From Ceratopteris richardii (Eukaryota > Streptophyta > Polypodiopsida > Polypodiales > Pteridaceae), in NCBI GenBank assembly GCA_020310875.1, contig CM035406.1, positions 225,909,442 through 225,973,441 on the forward strand: a DNA stretch of 64,000 nucleotides, in the 5' to 3' direction. Every line of letters begins with the position of its first letter. Position 1 is the first letter of the stretch. The notes below the pieces were generated by a model. That model did not search any database and had not been told where the DNA came from. It saw only the letters and a program-made list of their open reading frames with translations. Position numbers and translations under genes: made by a program. Of the stretch, positions 21,280 through 34,191 are shown piece after piece.

Positions 21280-22640
21280 TCATATATATTCAATTATGCA
21301 TACATACTCCATTTATAATTACCACTCACTTATGCACTAAAATTATACTCATTTTCTTATGCATAGATTAACATACATTAATATGAAAATGTACATGCAA
21401 ATACATATGTTCACATTTACTAACACATAGGTGCATTCATGCACAACATTACTCATACACATATTCATAACTTCCTATATGCATATATGCTAACATATGC
21501 ATTTACATTGTTAATGCATATGCTCATGCATACATTAAAGTAATTATATGCACTTAAATACTTACATTTATTACATACTTTCATAATTATATTTGCATAC
21601 CTATTCATATATGCATGTCAACATTCATTGGAAACTTACATTTACAAACCTAACACTCAAAACTTAACATAATTTAAACCTATACTGATCAAGGTTAATT
21701 AAGTTTCTTATGAATATGTAACTACACACCCACATACATTCTCATATACATACATCTATTTCATATGCTTACACACAAATATTAACTTTAACATGTATAC
21801 TCATACACTAGCATGAATGTCTAACGCAATTCCATTCATGCCTATCATGCATTTATGCACAAGTAAACACACGCACTCGTACAACTCAATATCTCTTATA
21901 TACACATGCATACACTAATATACACATGCATTTATTTATACATACACATGCAATCATGCATATGGTTTCATCATACACATGCATTCATACATATGCACTC
22001 ATTCATAATTTACATGCACTAACTCTATTATGCACATGCACACATTACACATGCACATGCATCTTACAGATATACATGCACTTATCTATACATGAGCTTC
22101 ATACATATCTCATGGAAATGCACACATCACTTACATACATGCACATACATACATGCACATGCATTCTCATATGCATTCATGCATACAACTCATTCATATA
22201 CATATGCACTATTTTTAATATGCACATGCACTCTCATATACTCTCATTATATATGCTTATCTACTTCATATATGTACATGCACTCATGCACACTTACACA
22301 TGCATTCTTGCATACTCATGCATGTATCACATTCACATGCATACATGCAAACACATACATTGATTCATATGCATACATTAACTTCATACATTCACATGCA
22401 TACATGCATCGTACATATACATGCATACATGCATCATACTCATCATGAATACATGCATCACATCTTACACAACACATGCATACATGCAAACACATACATT
22501 CACGTGCATACATTCACTTCATACATTCACATGCATATATTCATCATACATACACATGCATACCTGCTTCATAATTCACATGCATACATGCATCATAAAT
22601 ACACATGCATACATGCTTTATAATTCACATGCATAAATGC
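21280..22640. repeat. ACATGCAT-rich tandem-like array
   Basis: Degenerate tandem sequence built from CACATGCATACATGCAT-like phrases, with the CATGCA hexamer (RY motif) more than 20 times between 21,900 and 22,640. It is repeated in the other LTRs (37,020-38,375 and 56,570-57,310). It produces long spurious frames rich in His, Cys, Thr and Ile. Confidence 0.85.
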
Positions 22641-22649
22641 ATACCTTCA

Positions 22650-22745
22650 TTCTCTCTCTCTCTCTGTCTGTCTCTCTCTCTATCTTTCTCTCTCTCTCTT
22701 TCTCTCTCTCTTCGCCTCTCTCTCTCTCTTTCTCTCTCTCTTTAC

Positions 22746-22820
<75 letters not shown>

Positions 22821-22921
22821 TTCTCCTTCTATCTACCGAAGGTGATGGAGGGGGGGGGAGGTAAAGAGGATCTCTCACTCTCTCCCCTTCTTTCTCCTTC
22901 GCTCTCTCTCTCTCTCTCTCC

Positions 22922-22957
<36 letters not shown>

Positions 22958-22975
22958 ATCTCTCTCTCTCAAGTA
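22650..22975. repeat. (CT)n microsatellite with a G-rich spacer
   Basis: Long CT/TCTC runs interrupted by a spacer of about 50 nt containing GATGGAGGGGGGGGAGG (near 22,840-22,875). The same spacer type occurs in the arrays at 35.4-36.0 kb and 38.5-38.7 kb. Confidence 0.9.
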
Positions 22976-23012
22976 CGCACCTCCATGAAGAGCATTAGGG
23001 AAAACTCTCTAA

Positions 23013-23155
<143 letters not shown>

Positions 23156-24230
23156 CCAAACTCACACGTAGAGATGCATGCACACGTTCATACATTTTAT
23201 CACTAAACTCACACATTTCATAATCTTTCTCATGCAAGTTCAACTTGTCCATGCACATGACATTCACAACTCACACTCGTCACTTTCTCTTTCACACATC
23301 ACTTAGATCACTTCATTTCACTTATGAATGGACACACGTAAATTATTTATGATGTTTGTTTTAAAAGTTAAGGCTTAAAACATTTGAAATTGAATATTTA
23401 TATGACGTAAGACATATAGGAATCATTGTCTATACATATACATATACATATACTTATAATCACATAGAGGAAGATGTTGATATGCATTTACTCCTTATAC
23501 ATACACAATACTCACACCCCATACCATAGCATATCAACACATATATTGAATTACATGCTTAAGAAATCACACATAGTTAGATGTTCATGTAAACATATAT
23601 AGGCACATAGGGTTAGCACACATGCACTTATAATAGGGATGCACATATAATATTGGTCTAATCACATAGAACAATCCTATATTACACATATATTAAACCT
23701 TATAGGCATAAACACATGCACACATTCAATTATATTTCATATATACACTTACATGCTCTCATAAGAAAAGCCAAATAATTCCTAGGTTTATTTGAACCCA
23801 TATACATCATGGAAGTCCATAAATATACTCATGCTTAGGTAGGCAGAAATACACAAACACATAGGCATAGGTGCACACATATGTATCTTTTAAGTATACA
23901 GATGTAAGTACATACATATTGACATACAACTCACACTCATAGACACATGATCACATACATAATTAAGTGCATTCACACATATATATAGATATATAACCCT
24001 ATAAACATAGGCACATATTCATATCGATACTTAAATTCTCCTCCATTCTCACATAGATATCCTCAGATGATCATGTACACACATAAACTCATTTAGTGAT
24101 CTCATAAACATATAAATGGACATAGAATGAAGATTCCAAATAAGGGATCAATTAATCTTCCATTTTGTGTTCAGAATACATTTTCTTCTTTTGCTTGCAG
24201 GTACTCAAGAGAAAAGTTGAGTCAAATCAG

Positions 24231-25330
24231 AAGAAATGCATCAAAAAGATTTAAGAGAGATAATTGTTAATCATTTTGAAATCAAAAAGTGTTTTTTTCT
24301 GAGTGTTGATATGGAGTTGAAAATTCTTCCGACATCTACCCCACCAAACCTGCACATCACTCTCGATGGGCCAACCTACAGTTCATGGGAAGCAGCATTA
24401 AATTCTTTGGAGAAAACTTATAAATTGACTTTAAATATTATGATAAAAAATTCTTCTAAATTCAAATTATGTTTCTGATAATAAAGAAACTTCATAAATT
24501 TATGTATATATGAATTGGAAATCAGTTTGTGCAATGCATGAAGTCAAAAAGACAAACTTAGAAAATACTATAATAGTCATTTAGAGAGTTGCAATACTTA
24601 CCATTCCATTAACCTTGTTCACAAGTAAAATTTAATTTATATAAGTATTCTATCGTCTATTTCTTAGTCCTCCACCATAACATACATCTAACTAATTGTT
24701 CTGTAGCAGACCTCTACCTCATATAGACCGCAATACATTTCGGAAGTAATTTCTAGACCACAACTTAATCATAATTTTTCTTTTTCTATTTCTTTGATTT
24801 CTTTTTTTTTGTTTTTCTTCCTTTTTTTGTACTGCTTGATGTTTTTATTTTTCTCTTTCTTTTTTCTTCGCAACTGTTCTTCTAGAGGGGAAAGTCTTAA
24901 TCCCTAATCAAAGCAAAGGATCTAGAAGTATGTTGTAGTCAGAACTAGGATCGCATTTGCTAAACAAGTTCAGAAAATAAAGAAGCCTACTTGTATAAAG
25001 AAAATTCACTTTTACTAAAGGTCGCAGGTCAAGTGTTCTACTCTCCTATCTTCAAAACATATTATAAGTTTCCTAAATTGGACCTTCAACTTGCATAAAC
25101 ATTCCTACTTTAATTTCTTTTTCATTAACTACATAATTTTAATAAACTTTCTTTTATACTAGAACAAATAAAACCCTAATTACGAAATGCATGAAAAGAA
25201 ACTTTTATAAACAGTAAACAATAATTAGAACTAATTCACCTGATTATTTTTCATCTTCATGTTCATCTTCCAGGAACTCTTCATCTAGCTAGAACTCACT
25301 GCTTGCCCTTATTTTAAATAGCTTTGTTCT
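24231..25330. other. Gypsy 3' untranslated or LTR-edge region
   Basis: No domain found. It has very pyrimidine-rich stretches (24,775-24,870) that on the element's strand are purine-rich and could include the polypurine tract. A 80-residue plus-strand frame at 24,236-24,478 has no recognisable similarity. Confidence 0.35.
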
Positions 25331-26400
25331 CTTTCCTGCAATCAGATTCCTTAACACAATACCATCGAATTCTCATAATTTATATGTACCTCTCTCAAAA
25401 AGAGAAACAACAACATGTGGCCCAAACCAACATTTAGTTAATTTACGATATGCATCATATTGAGTCTCGAAAGTACTATGATATACAAGCACCCAATCCC
25501 CACTCTCTATTGGTTGTGACCTCAATCGATGTTTCTTGTGAAAATATATTTTATTTTTCAATTTTGATGTTTTTAATTTTTTAATAACTTCTTTTAAATT
25601 TTCATTATCTTGTTTTAGTTGTTTAATTCTTAATGTTAATAATTCTTCTCTTGAAATATTCTCTTCCCAATCTAAACTCATCCAATTTACTATCTGAGTA
25701 TGTATAGGAAATATCGGCTTCTGACTGTACATGAGTTCAGTCGGCATAAAATCAGTTGTTCTCGTGTATGTCATCCTATCGGCCCAAAGAGCAAATGGGA
25801 GATATTTTGGCCATTTTCCAATATCTCCATGGCATGCTTTTGAAATAGCCTTCACTATGGAAGGATGCCCTCGTTCAATTTTTCCATTAACCTCTAGATT
25901 GTGGGCAGTCGAAAGACACAATCGAATCACGTGATGTGCAAAAACTCTCTTGTCTCTCTAGCATCTAGCTCACCTAGATCTGCTAGTACTTTTTCTACAT
26001 ATCTAAATCTGGATATTACATCTTCTAAAAGGAATAACTAAACATTGTAAGTAGTATTGGAATAAAGTGATCTACCCTCTATGTGATTTGTTAAATCTTC
26101 ACGTGCAAGAACGATGTATCTCATACTACTATTGCTTTGAGGGATGGTCACAAGGTTGACTACCCACTTGTAGTGAATACAAGGTGGATAAGTCCAATGT
26201 AAAGGGTCTCTATGCTTGATAGAGGAATGTAACTGGCACATAATACAAGTGCTAAAAAATTCTTTAATAGTTACATACATCCTCGGCCACCAACAGCTTT
26301 CCCGAATCTTCTCATACGTAGCTACAAAGCCCTTATGACCAGCCCAAAGGCTTTTATGCATTTCTTTCATAACTTGTACTTTAAAATCTTTGGGGGTTTC
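25331..26400 (-). pseudogene. Gypsy integrase, fungal-like type, broken
   Basis: Minus-strand frames give the zinc-binding region HKSLWAGHKGFVATYEKIRE then CWWPRMY and CIMCQ, then MRYIVLAREDLTNHIEGRSL. In the next frame come NGKIERGHPSIVKAISKAC, LPFALWADRMTYTRTTDFMP and a basic C-terminal part to about 25,373. ERGH at the catalytic Glu region and LWADR are typical of the Gypsy lineage common in basidiomycete fungi, unlike the usual plant forms. The block expected to hold the first catalytic Asp reads VVNLVTIP, with Asn in its place. Frameshifts near 25,930 and 26,040 split the gene. A coiled coil (residues 80-120 of the 25,373-25,930 frame, rich in Leu/Lys/Glu) lies after the core. Confidence 0.75.
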
Positions 26401-27330
26401 TTACCTTTCCTCTGGCATGTCTCCAAAGATATCCATCTTTCAAGAAGATGTTGAAAGACTTCTTCCTGATGTTTCGGAATGGATGTGAAGACCAACTTGG
26501 AATAGGTTGAAATGAACTCAGATAGTATCCTATATCTCGCCTCTATCCGTCATATTCGTCTTCTCTAAACCTCTCATATGTATAGGTAGATGTTTCATAA
26601 TTAATTAAGTTTATATGTTTATCTATTGCTTCACTATCCTTATCAAAATTTGCTCTTGAGAGCATATCATCAATGGTGTTATGTTTACTAGAAATATGAA
26701 CAAAATCAGGGTTAATAAACTTAATAAAGGCTATCCATCGTAACATAGATATATCTAGAGATGAGCAGTTGGCAATTAAACCGATTAATGCAAGACATTC
26801 AGTCTCTACTATTACATTAGCTCCTATAAAGCATTCCTTGTCTGTTTTTAAAGTTGTAACTAATCCCCATTATTCACTCTTAATTTGAGGATAATTCCTT
26901 TCAATATCATGTGAGATTTTGCTCCAAAGCAAACTACATATCTTTGCTCCTTCCCATCATCCTACCCAATGATCCAACCTATACCAATAGGACTGGTATC
27001 AACGGTTAGGATTATAGGCTTATTTCCTGTGTTACTAATGTGTTTCCAAATCTGAGCATTGATAAGCAATTTCTTTAGACGTCTCATCGATCTAGTATGC
27101 TCATCAGTCCAATAGAATTTCTTTCGTTCTCTTAACAAATCATAAAGTGGGTTCGTAATATGAGCAAAGTGAGGGATCGAGATGACATAGAAAACACATG
27201 CATCTAAGAATCTCCTTACTTCACTAACATTGCAACACTACTTAGAAATCCTACTAATGGCATCCAATTCTGCTTGATAACGCCTATGACCATAATGACC
27301 ATATAAATGACCAACTATCAACATTTCATT
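26401..27330 (-). pseudogene. Gypsy RNase H and RT thumb, broken
   Basis: Frames read LDAISRISK, VSEVRRFLDACVFYVISIPH (the RT thumb block), YWTDEHTRSMRRLKKLL, then IGIGWIIG (start of RNase H). They end with FINPDFVHISSKHNTIDDML (RNase H/connection, near 26,660-26,720). Homologous to 51,507-51,920. Several stops. Confidence 0.7.
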
Positions 27331-28188
27331 AACACCAAAAGTAGACTTCTATAGGAAGAAAGTTAGTCCAACCTCTTCAAATATTTGAAAGATCTTTTCA
27401 CAATCCGAAATATGGCTAGAAACAAACTTTCTACCACCAGACGGATCTAAAATCTCATCTTTTTCTTTTTCCACACACCGTTTTATTGGACTGTCATCCA
27501 TAAAAGACATTGTCACTTTTGGGATAAAGTCATGTAAGACCAAATTCATAGCATTCATCATGTGTGCCAAAGAGTTCGTCGCTCCTTGTGGTAAAGTACA
27601 CATGCGTACTAAACCCAAAGGAGTCTTCATTGTGGTCACATCTTGACTTTTGATGGCTAACGGAAACTCATCATACCTTGAATACAAGTCTCCCATTGAA
27701 TAGATAAAATGACCAACGAATGCCTTGGCAAACTCACCTACAATAGGACCCGTTCCTATATTACTAATAGTGACTTTATTCATAGGCTATAGAACCTGAA
27801 TAAAGCGTAGCTTCCCGTTCTTTTTCGGTACCCTGAACCGCCTATTGGAATAAGGTGGTGAGGATTGATGCAAGATTCTCATGGCAATCTTCTCCTTTAA
27901 CTATCTCATTAGCTCAGGTAAATGAACCTTTGGGACTGGTATCGGACGAAGATTCCAAGGAATGTGCGGTACAGTAAAAATAATCATCAGAGCTACTAGC
28001 TTTGGATCTACACATCCTATTTCATGTGGGAGTAAAGAAAACTCTTTACCATGATTAACGATCATCTTTGTAAACTAATCTTTTTCTATCCCCGAAAGAA
28101 ATTCATCGCCAAATTTAATATATTTCTTAGTTTCCTCTGTAAATGTATGACCTATCTTAGATCGGTCTCTAAGTATAGGTTCATGAGA
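27331..28188 (-). pseudogene. Gypsy reverse transcriptase, fungal-like type, broken
   Basis: The 144-residue frame at 27,349-27,783 reads NKVTISNIGTGPIVGEFAKA, SQDVTTMKTPLGLVR, LPQGATNSLAHMMNAM and FMDDSPIKR. The last is the (F/Y)xDD catalytic block followed by PIK, as in fungal Gypsy elements (plant ones usually continue ILI/ILV). A stop (near 27,786) precedes VNKV; the upstream RT fingers run to 28,188 with stops, where the nested Copia LTR begins. The paralogue at 52,065-52,691 is better preserved. Confidence 0.8.
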
Positions 28189-28487
28189 TGAAGTATTTCG
28201 ATGGCGATGCACCACACTGCACTCTCCTTCTCAAGAGCTCCACGACTATATGCTTGGAGTAGAAAAAACCGAGCTCCTGACGCCACACACAGTACTCCGC
28301 ACAGAGGTTGTAGAATACGCAAAAAACGCAGTACACAGGGAGCACGGAGACATACTTCTTAGGTCTTACAAATGCGGTTGAACTTACAGACTGTGACTGA
28401 CCAGGCCACTATATGTTTTATTAAAGAACATATACAAAGAAGTGTCCGGTGGCCATTTGGCCTTTCACATGGACACTAACGGTAACA
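28189..28487 (-). repeat. 3' LTR of the nested Copia
   Basis: 299 bp, plus-strand TGAAGTATTT...CGGTAACA. It is homologous to the LTR at 49,736-50,033 (clearly over 80% similar by eye). On the minus strand the purine tract TTTAGTGGGAGAT (28,488-28,500) directly precedes its TGTTACC start. Confidence 0.85.
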
Positions 28488-28677
28488 ATCTCCCACTAAA
28501 GGCCAATATGGCCAGAGTAACTATGGGAGAAAAAAGAAAGAATGATAAAGAATACCTGAGTGTAAGTATACAAACTATACCTCCCACCTGATGGGCATGT
28601 TACACAGTATACAAGTGACTGCGTAAGATCAAGAATCAAGTAACCCCCATCAAGTGACAACAGTGTCGAAAGCTATC

Positions 28678-31600
28678 CTATGGTAGAGCTTTAGTCAAAG
28701 CATCTGCAGCATTATCTCGAGTGTGAACCTTCTCAAGAATAATGCTCTCAGTGGCTAAGCAATCTCTAATGAAGTGATACCTCACCTCAATGTGCTTGGT
28801 CTTTGCATGATAGACCGGATTCTTAGCCAAAGCAATGGCACTCTGACTATCACTGAGCAAGTTAGGTACATGCTGAGGCAAACCCATATCACAAGCAAGA
28901 CGAGAAAGCCACAATGCTTCCTTACATGCCTCACTTGCTACAACATACTCTGCTTCTGTGGTGGAAACAACTGTACATTCTTGAAGACGAGATCTCCAAG
29001 AGATAGCACCTCCAACAAAATGAAAAATGTACCCTGATGTAGACTTACGATTGTCTACACAACCAGCATAGTCAGAATCTGTGTAACCAATAATGGATGC
29101 TTTCCCTCTACCTAAGCATAGACACTTGTCCTTAGTGCCACTCAGATATCTCAAAATCATTTTGACCGCTTCCCAATGTTTCTTGCCAGGATTAGACATA
29201 TATCTGCTCACAACTCCCACTGCAAATGCAATGTCTGGTCTCGTAGCTAGCATAGCATACATGAGACTACCAACAGCAGACTGATAGGGAATTTCCGTCA
29301 TGAATTCCTTTTCCTCATCTGATTTGGGGCAGTCATCCTTGCTCAATTTCACATATGTGGGTAAAGGTGTACTCAATGCCTTTCCACCCTGCATATTGAA
29401 TCGATGAAGTACTTTGGATATGTATTCACTTTGAGACAAGTATATGCATCTTTTACTCCTATCACGAGTAATGCGCATGCCAAGAATATGTTTGGCATCC
29501 CCGAAATCCTTCATATCAAATGTCTGACTCAACTTCTTTTTGAGAATTGACAAATCATAAGAGGACTTCCCAGCAATCAACATATCATCGACGTAAAGTA
29601 TCAAGCATATCAAGCTGCCATCAGAACATCTCTTTGTGTAGAGACAATGATCCTCATTGCTCCGAGAATAGCCTTGGGACTTCATAAAAGCATCAAACTT
29701 TTGGTACCATTGTCTAGGAGACTATTTAAGTCCATACAAGCTCTTCTTGAGCTTACAAACTAGACTTTCCTTGCCAGGAACTACATAACCCTCTGGTTGT
29801 CCATATAGATCTCATCTGTAAGATCTCCATGCAAGAAAGGTGTTTTCACATCCATTTGGACTAGCTCTAAGTCCTCCATTGCAACGAATCCAAGCAACAT
29901 GCGCAAAGTAGTCATCTTGACCACTGGAGAGAAGATTTCCTCAAAATCAACACCATGTTGTTGCTTAAAACCCTTTGCAACAAGTCGTGATTTATATTTT
30001 GGAGAAGCACTATCTGATGTGAATTTCAGCTGATATATCCATTTACATGGTAAAGCTTTCCTGCCCTTTGGCAAAGGTACTAAGTCCCAAGTACCATTAT
30101 TGTGAATAGAATCCAACTTACTCTTCATGGCACGCTCCCACTTGACATGATCCTCTATCTGCATAGCCTCTTTGTAGCAAGAGGGCTCACCGGCATCTGT
30201 TAGCATAACAAAATCTAAACCTGGAACATATCTATCAGGTGGATATGAGACACGTGCAGAACGTCTCAATGGTTGCTGAACAGGAACATGTGCAGACTGA
30301 TCTGAATGGACATTCTCTTGAACATCCCTATGTGCAGCATTTTTATGCATGCTAACCGGAGGACTAGAATCCTCAAACACCACTCTTCTCACTTCAACCT
30401 CCTTAATCGGCTGTTTATGCATCTTAGACTCATTAAGGATGACATCACTACTTCTGATCACTGACCGTGTTTCAGGATCCCATAAGCGATATCCAAATTG
30501 TCCTTCTCGACCATATCCAAGAAAAATGCATTTCTTTGACTTATGGTCCAACTTCTGTCTAAGATTCTTGGGTATATGAACATATGCTTCACACCCAAAA
30601 ACTCGAAGATGATCATAATATGGTGGTTTCCCTGTCCATAACTCTTGTGCCACTTTCAGACCTTTGGCAGTACTAGGTGAAAGGTTAATCACATGAACTG
30701 CAGTCAATACTGCTTCTGCCCAAAAACCTTGTGAGAGGTTTGCATGATGCAACATAGAGACTACTCTATCTTGAATAGTTCTGTTCATCCTCTCAGCTAC
30801 ACCATTCTGTACTGGGGTATAAGGAGATGTAAACTCTCTACGAATCCCTCTACACTGATAGAAAAGGCTGAATTCATGTGAGGTATACTCACCCCCATTA
30901 TCTGAACGTAAAGCCTTAATCTTAGTTCCTTTTTTAGTCTCAACTGAAGCAAGCCATTTTCTGAAAGTAGGGAATACATCATCCTTTGATTTGATAGGAT
31001 ATACCCAGACTTTTCTAGTAGCATCATCTATGAAAGTGACAAAGTAAAGAGAACCACCTAAGGACCTAGTGGGCATAGGACCACACACATCTGTATGAAC
31101 AAGATCTAAAGGCTAAATTGAAGAGTCAATGTGCGTTTTATACACATTTCTGGTTTGCTTTCCATATTGACAATGCTCACAAAATGAAAAATCAGAGAAA
31201 GATAATACAGGTAAGTAGCCAGAAGGAGAAAGATTTTCCATTCCACTACGAGATATATGGCCCAAACGACCATGCCAAATACAAGCCATAGGCTGTTCAG
31301 TAACAGCTAACAAGTGTTTTTTCTGTGATACAAATAAAGGGTAAAGTGAGCCAACTTTCCTTCCTTTTGCAATAACCATATTGCCCTTTGATATACGAAA
31401 GGACTGAGCATAGAAGACCACCTTGTAACCAAGGTCATCAAGTTGACCAACTGACATCAAACTGCGTGATAACTGAGGTACATGGCGTACATTATGCATA
31501 GTAAATTTTGAACCGTCAATGAACTGCACAACCACATCTCCAATCCCCACAACATCACACTGGTAAGAGTCACCAAGTCTCACGGTACCAAGAGACTTTG

Positions 31601-32683
31601 CTGCATAATTAGAGAACCATTCTCTATGTGGTGTCACATGGAAAGAAGCACCAGAATCTAGCAGCCAGGTGTCGGAAAGAGAATCAGCCATAAGTGCCTC
31701 AGATCGCACAGTACTATCAAGTATCAACACATCAGCATCATCAGAAATAGCATTAATTTCTTCAATCTTCACAGTCGAAGTAGATGGTGCAGGTAACTGT
31801 TTAACATGCCCATCAACATTCTGTCCTTTACCTTTAGCATTCTTTAATGCATAACAGTCTTTTTTCATGTGTCCTTTCTTATGACAATAATGGCATTCAA
31901 TATCCCTCTTCCTTGATTTACTTCTGCTCTTATTCCGTTGACCATTCTTTTCCTTGTTCTTGCTCCTGCCACGTTGTTGATTCTTTCCTTGGTAAGAATC
32001 ACGAACATTATATGCATCTCCACTCTGAGTGCCAACCATAGATTTTCTACGAATCTCCTCACTCAAGAGTGCTCCACATATGTCATCATAGACGAGTTTA
32101 CCACCTGGTGCACTATTGCTAATAGCTGTGCAAAATGTATCCCATGATGATGGCAGGGTGCATAACAGCAATACTGCTTTCATTTCATTGTCCATATCCA
32201 TTTTCTAAGTTTGTAACTGGGAGAATATGGCATCAAACTCATTTAGATGAGCAGCAACACTATTTGTGTCCTTCATACGAAGGTCGTATAATTTTCTCAT
32301 CAGATATACTTTATTTGATGCCGTCTCTTTTTCATATGTATTGCATAACTTCTTCCAAAGCTCCTCTGCACTTTCACAGTCTAATACTGTAAAGTAAACA
32401 TTATCTGCTAGGTGCAGGCGAATGGTAGACCTGGCCATTTCATCTAACTTATCCCAATCATCTTCATCCATGTCAACAGGCTTCTTTGAAATCCCATTTA
32501 CTAGCTTCCATTGCCTTCTTTTTGAATCAGCACATCTTTAATCTGATTCTTCCATAGAGCAAAGTTTGTGCCATCAAATTTTCGGATCTCAAAATGGTCT
32601 TTGCCCTGCAAGTTATAGCTCCTCCTCGGAAAGCTAGCACTAGACCCTGATCCACCGGATGTGCCTGAGACCTCTGATGCCAT
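28678..32683 (-). pseudogene. Copia gag-pol polyprotein with few disabling changes
   Basis: Gag begins MASEVSGTSG at 32,683. Zinc knuckle is CHYCHKKGHMKKDC (near 31,855-31,895). Protease is WLLDSGASFHVTP. Integrase has HGRLGHISRSG, TDVCGPM, LRSDNGGEY and QNGVAERMNR. RT has WKIYQLK-type fingers, VQMDVKTPFLHGDL and YVDDMLIAG. RNase H has YTDSDYAG and STTEAEY, and the frame ends KALP at 28,678. Breaks seen: a frameshift near 32,490, stops near 32,203 and 31,112, a frameshift near 29,785 and a stop near 29,722. All domains are present and in order, so it decayed after insertion rather than inserting as a fragment. In the RT block VQMDVKTPF the usual Asn-Ala after DVK is Thr-Pro. Confidence 0.9.
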
Positions 32684-33341
32684 GATCGTAGAGAACTGAA
32701 TAGAATGATAATGGAGCTAGAAGAGTCCAAACACCAACAAATAAGTGTATCAAGGAGTAAATCGACCACTATATAGTTGACTAAACCAGAAATCTGGAAA
32801 AATTTTTCCAGAGTATCCTCTGCAAAATTAGCATATGACCAGTGTCAAAGTATCATAAAACTGCAAGTATTGACATGTCTACCTGCATAGTGAATCACTG
32901 ACTCCACTGAATATAATCAGTTACCCAATAGAAGCCATCTAGGCTTATCGAGCACCTATGAACAACTATCATACATCTCCTATGGCGAGGCTGGGTAAGT
33001 CTTCCACCTGCATCACCGAAGAGACCCCGACATCTGGGTGTCTCCAAGTTAAGAAAACCTCACCACGACCCTCTTTATCAAACGTAAAAGGCTTTATGCA
33101 AAGAACGTAACCACTATATCAATGCCCACATGGACGTACACAAGCGGTATCCACAGAAGCGTACATGGTGTGTATGTGCTCAATATATGCAGTAAAATGA
33201 CACTCAAAGGTTGAATACACAGCCCAAAAACTAGCCAATAACACCTGCAAGTGTCTGTCAACTCTGATGTTTTAGGCTTTAAAAACCTGCATAAATTTGC
33301 AGCGACTGGTCCCACCAAAACTGAAAACCCCTCGAGAAACC
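32684..33341 (-). other. leader of the nested Copia
   Basis: Non-coding. Its distal part (about 33,110-33,341) is homologous to 48,928-49,155, which lies in the leader of the related element next to a PBS and LTR. This identifies it as 5' leader. Homology stops at 33,341 where Gypsy sequence begins. Confidence 0.65.
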
Positions 33342-33837
33342 TGTAGTTTGAATTTACTAATAATCTCATATTCTTGAATAGAGTTAAGAATAATCAGGTT
33401 TGATTCTAATTTTTCTTGGGAAGCAATTTCTAACTCTTCTAGTAAGGTAGTACTTTTTGAGAGTTCAGTTATACACTCAATTTTTTCATCAAGTAAAATT
33501 AATCCTAATTTTCTAAAATATTTTTCATTTTGTTTTCTAAATATTTTTGTAATGTTTTCTTTCGTAATATAATGTAAGTTAGTTGTAGAAGTACAAACTA
33601 AATAATTTTCAAACTTATTTTCATTGTTAGGAGAGACATCAAAACAATATCCACTATTGTCCTGCTCAATAGTGGAGTCTAACAAAAATTTTGGTCATAA
33701 TATGCCCCATATTCTCTCACAACCGGTAGATCATCACATACATGACTGATTGAGTCAATGGGGTTTCTTCTTAAGTTCTTTCTATTTCTTGTATGATTTA
33801 CTATCATGACTTGCAAAGAATCCATCCCTGATTTTGA
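33342..33837 (-). pseudogene. Gypsy region between protease and RT
   Basis: A minus-strand frame (to about 33,685) reads QDNSGYCFDVSPNNENKFEN through LLEELEIASQEKL and ends at the Copia junction. No domain recognised. Its position between protease and RT fits the spacer of this Gypsy lineage. The corresponding region is deleted from the copy at 51.5-54.4 kb. Confidence 0.45.
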
Positions 33838-34100
33838 TTAAATTCTCGCATACATTGACCCATCATTCATCGCTTTTGTTTCCATTCTCATCTGAGCTAT
33901 AAATGGCTGCCCAAGAATTACTTCATACAAACAGTTATCTTGAACAAAGAAGTAAAATTCTTCCCCAACACCACCTATCATTATAGGCATATTCACGCAT
34001 GAACCTAATAAAATTCCAGAGCCATTGTCAACTATTCTCATCCTCTAGCCGTGCTCTTTGTCAATTGGCTATCTAAACTTGTCAAAAAATTTCTTCGAGA
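33838..34100 (-). pseudogene. Gypsy retropepsin-like protease remnant
   Basis: The frame at 33,838-34,041 has VNMPIMIGGVGEEFYFFV and YEVILGQPFI, the second half of a retropepsin fold (flap strand and LLGRPF-type block). Upstream, in another frame, LRSGINIIS may be the decayed active-site block (D-x-G-S expected). It lies in the right place between gag and RT. Confidence 0.55.
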
Positions 34101-34191
34101 TAATGTTTATCCCTGATCTCAAGTCAATGGGAGCTAGAGCTAAACATGAATCCTTTTCATCTCCAATCCTAATTTTCACTTCTAGCGTTCC

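Larger units (their letters stand above)
28189..33341 (-). mobile_element. Copia element nested in the Gypsy, 5' LTR lost
   Basis: A 3' LTR (28,189-28,487), a polypurine tract, a nearly full-length gag-pol region with several disabling changes, and a leader up to about 33,341. There the sequence switches directly back to Gypsy. The expected PBS and 5' LTR are missing. The related element at 48.9-50.0 kb shows what the lost part should look like. The Gypsy frame resumes on each side, which supports nesting. Confidence 0.8.

Noticed and set aside
21926-22636. Overlapping His/Cys/Thr/Ile-rich frames, also at 37,505-38,346 and 56,634-57,367
   Set aside because: Products of the ACATGCAT array; all frames look alike and no domain is present.
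22300-22640. CRISPR-like array
   Set aside because: Units are short, overlapping and degenerate with no distinct spacers, and the sequence is clearly from a plant.
24236-24478. 80-residue plus-strand frame
   Set aside because: AT-rich, no domain, in the non-coding 3' region of the Gypsy; probably chance.
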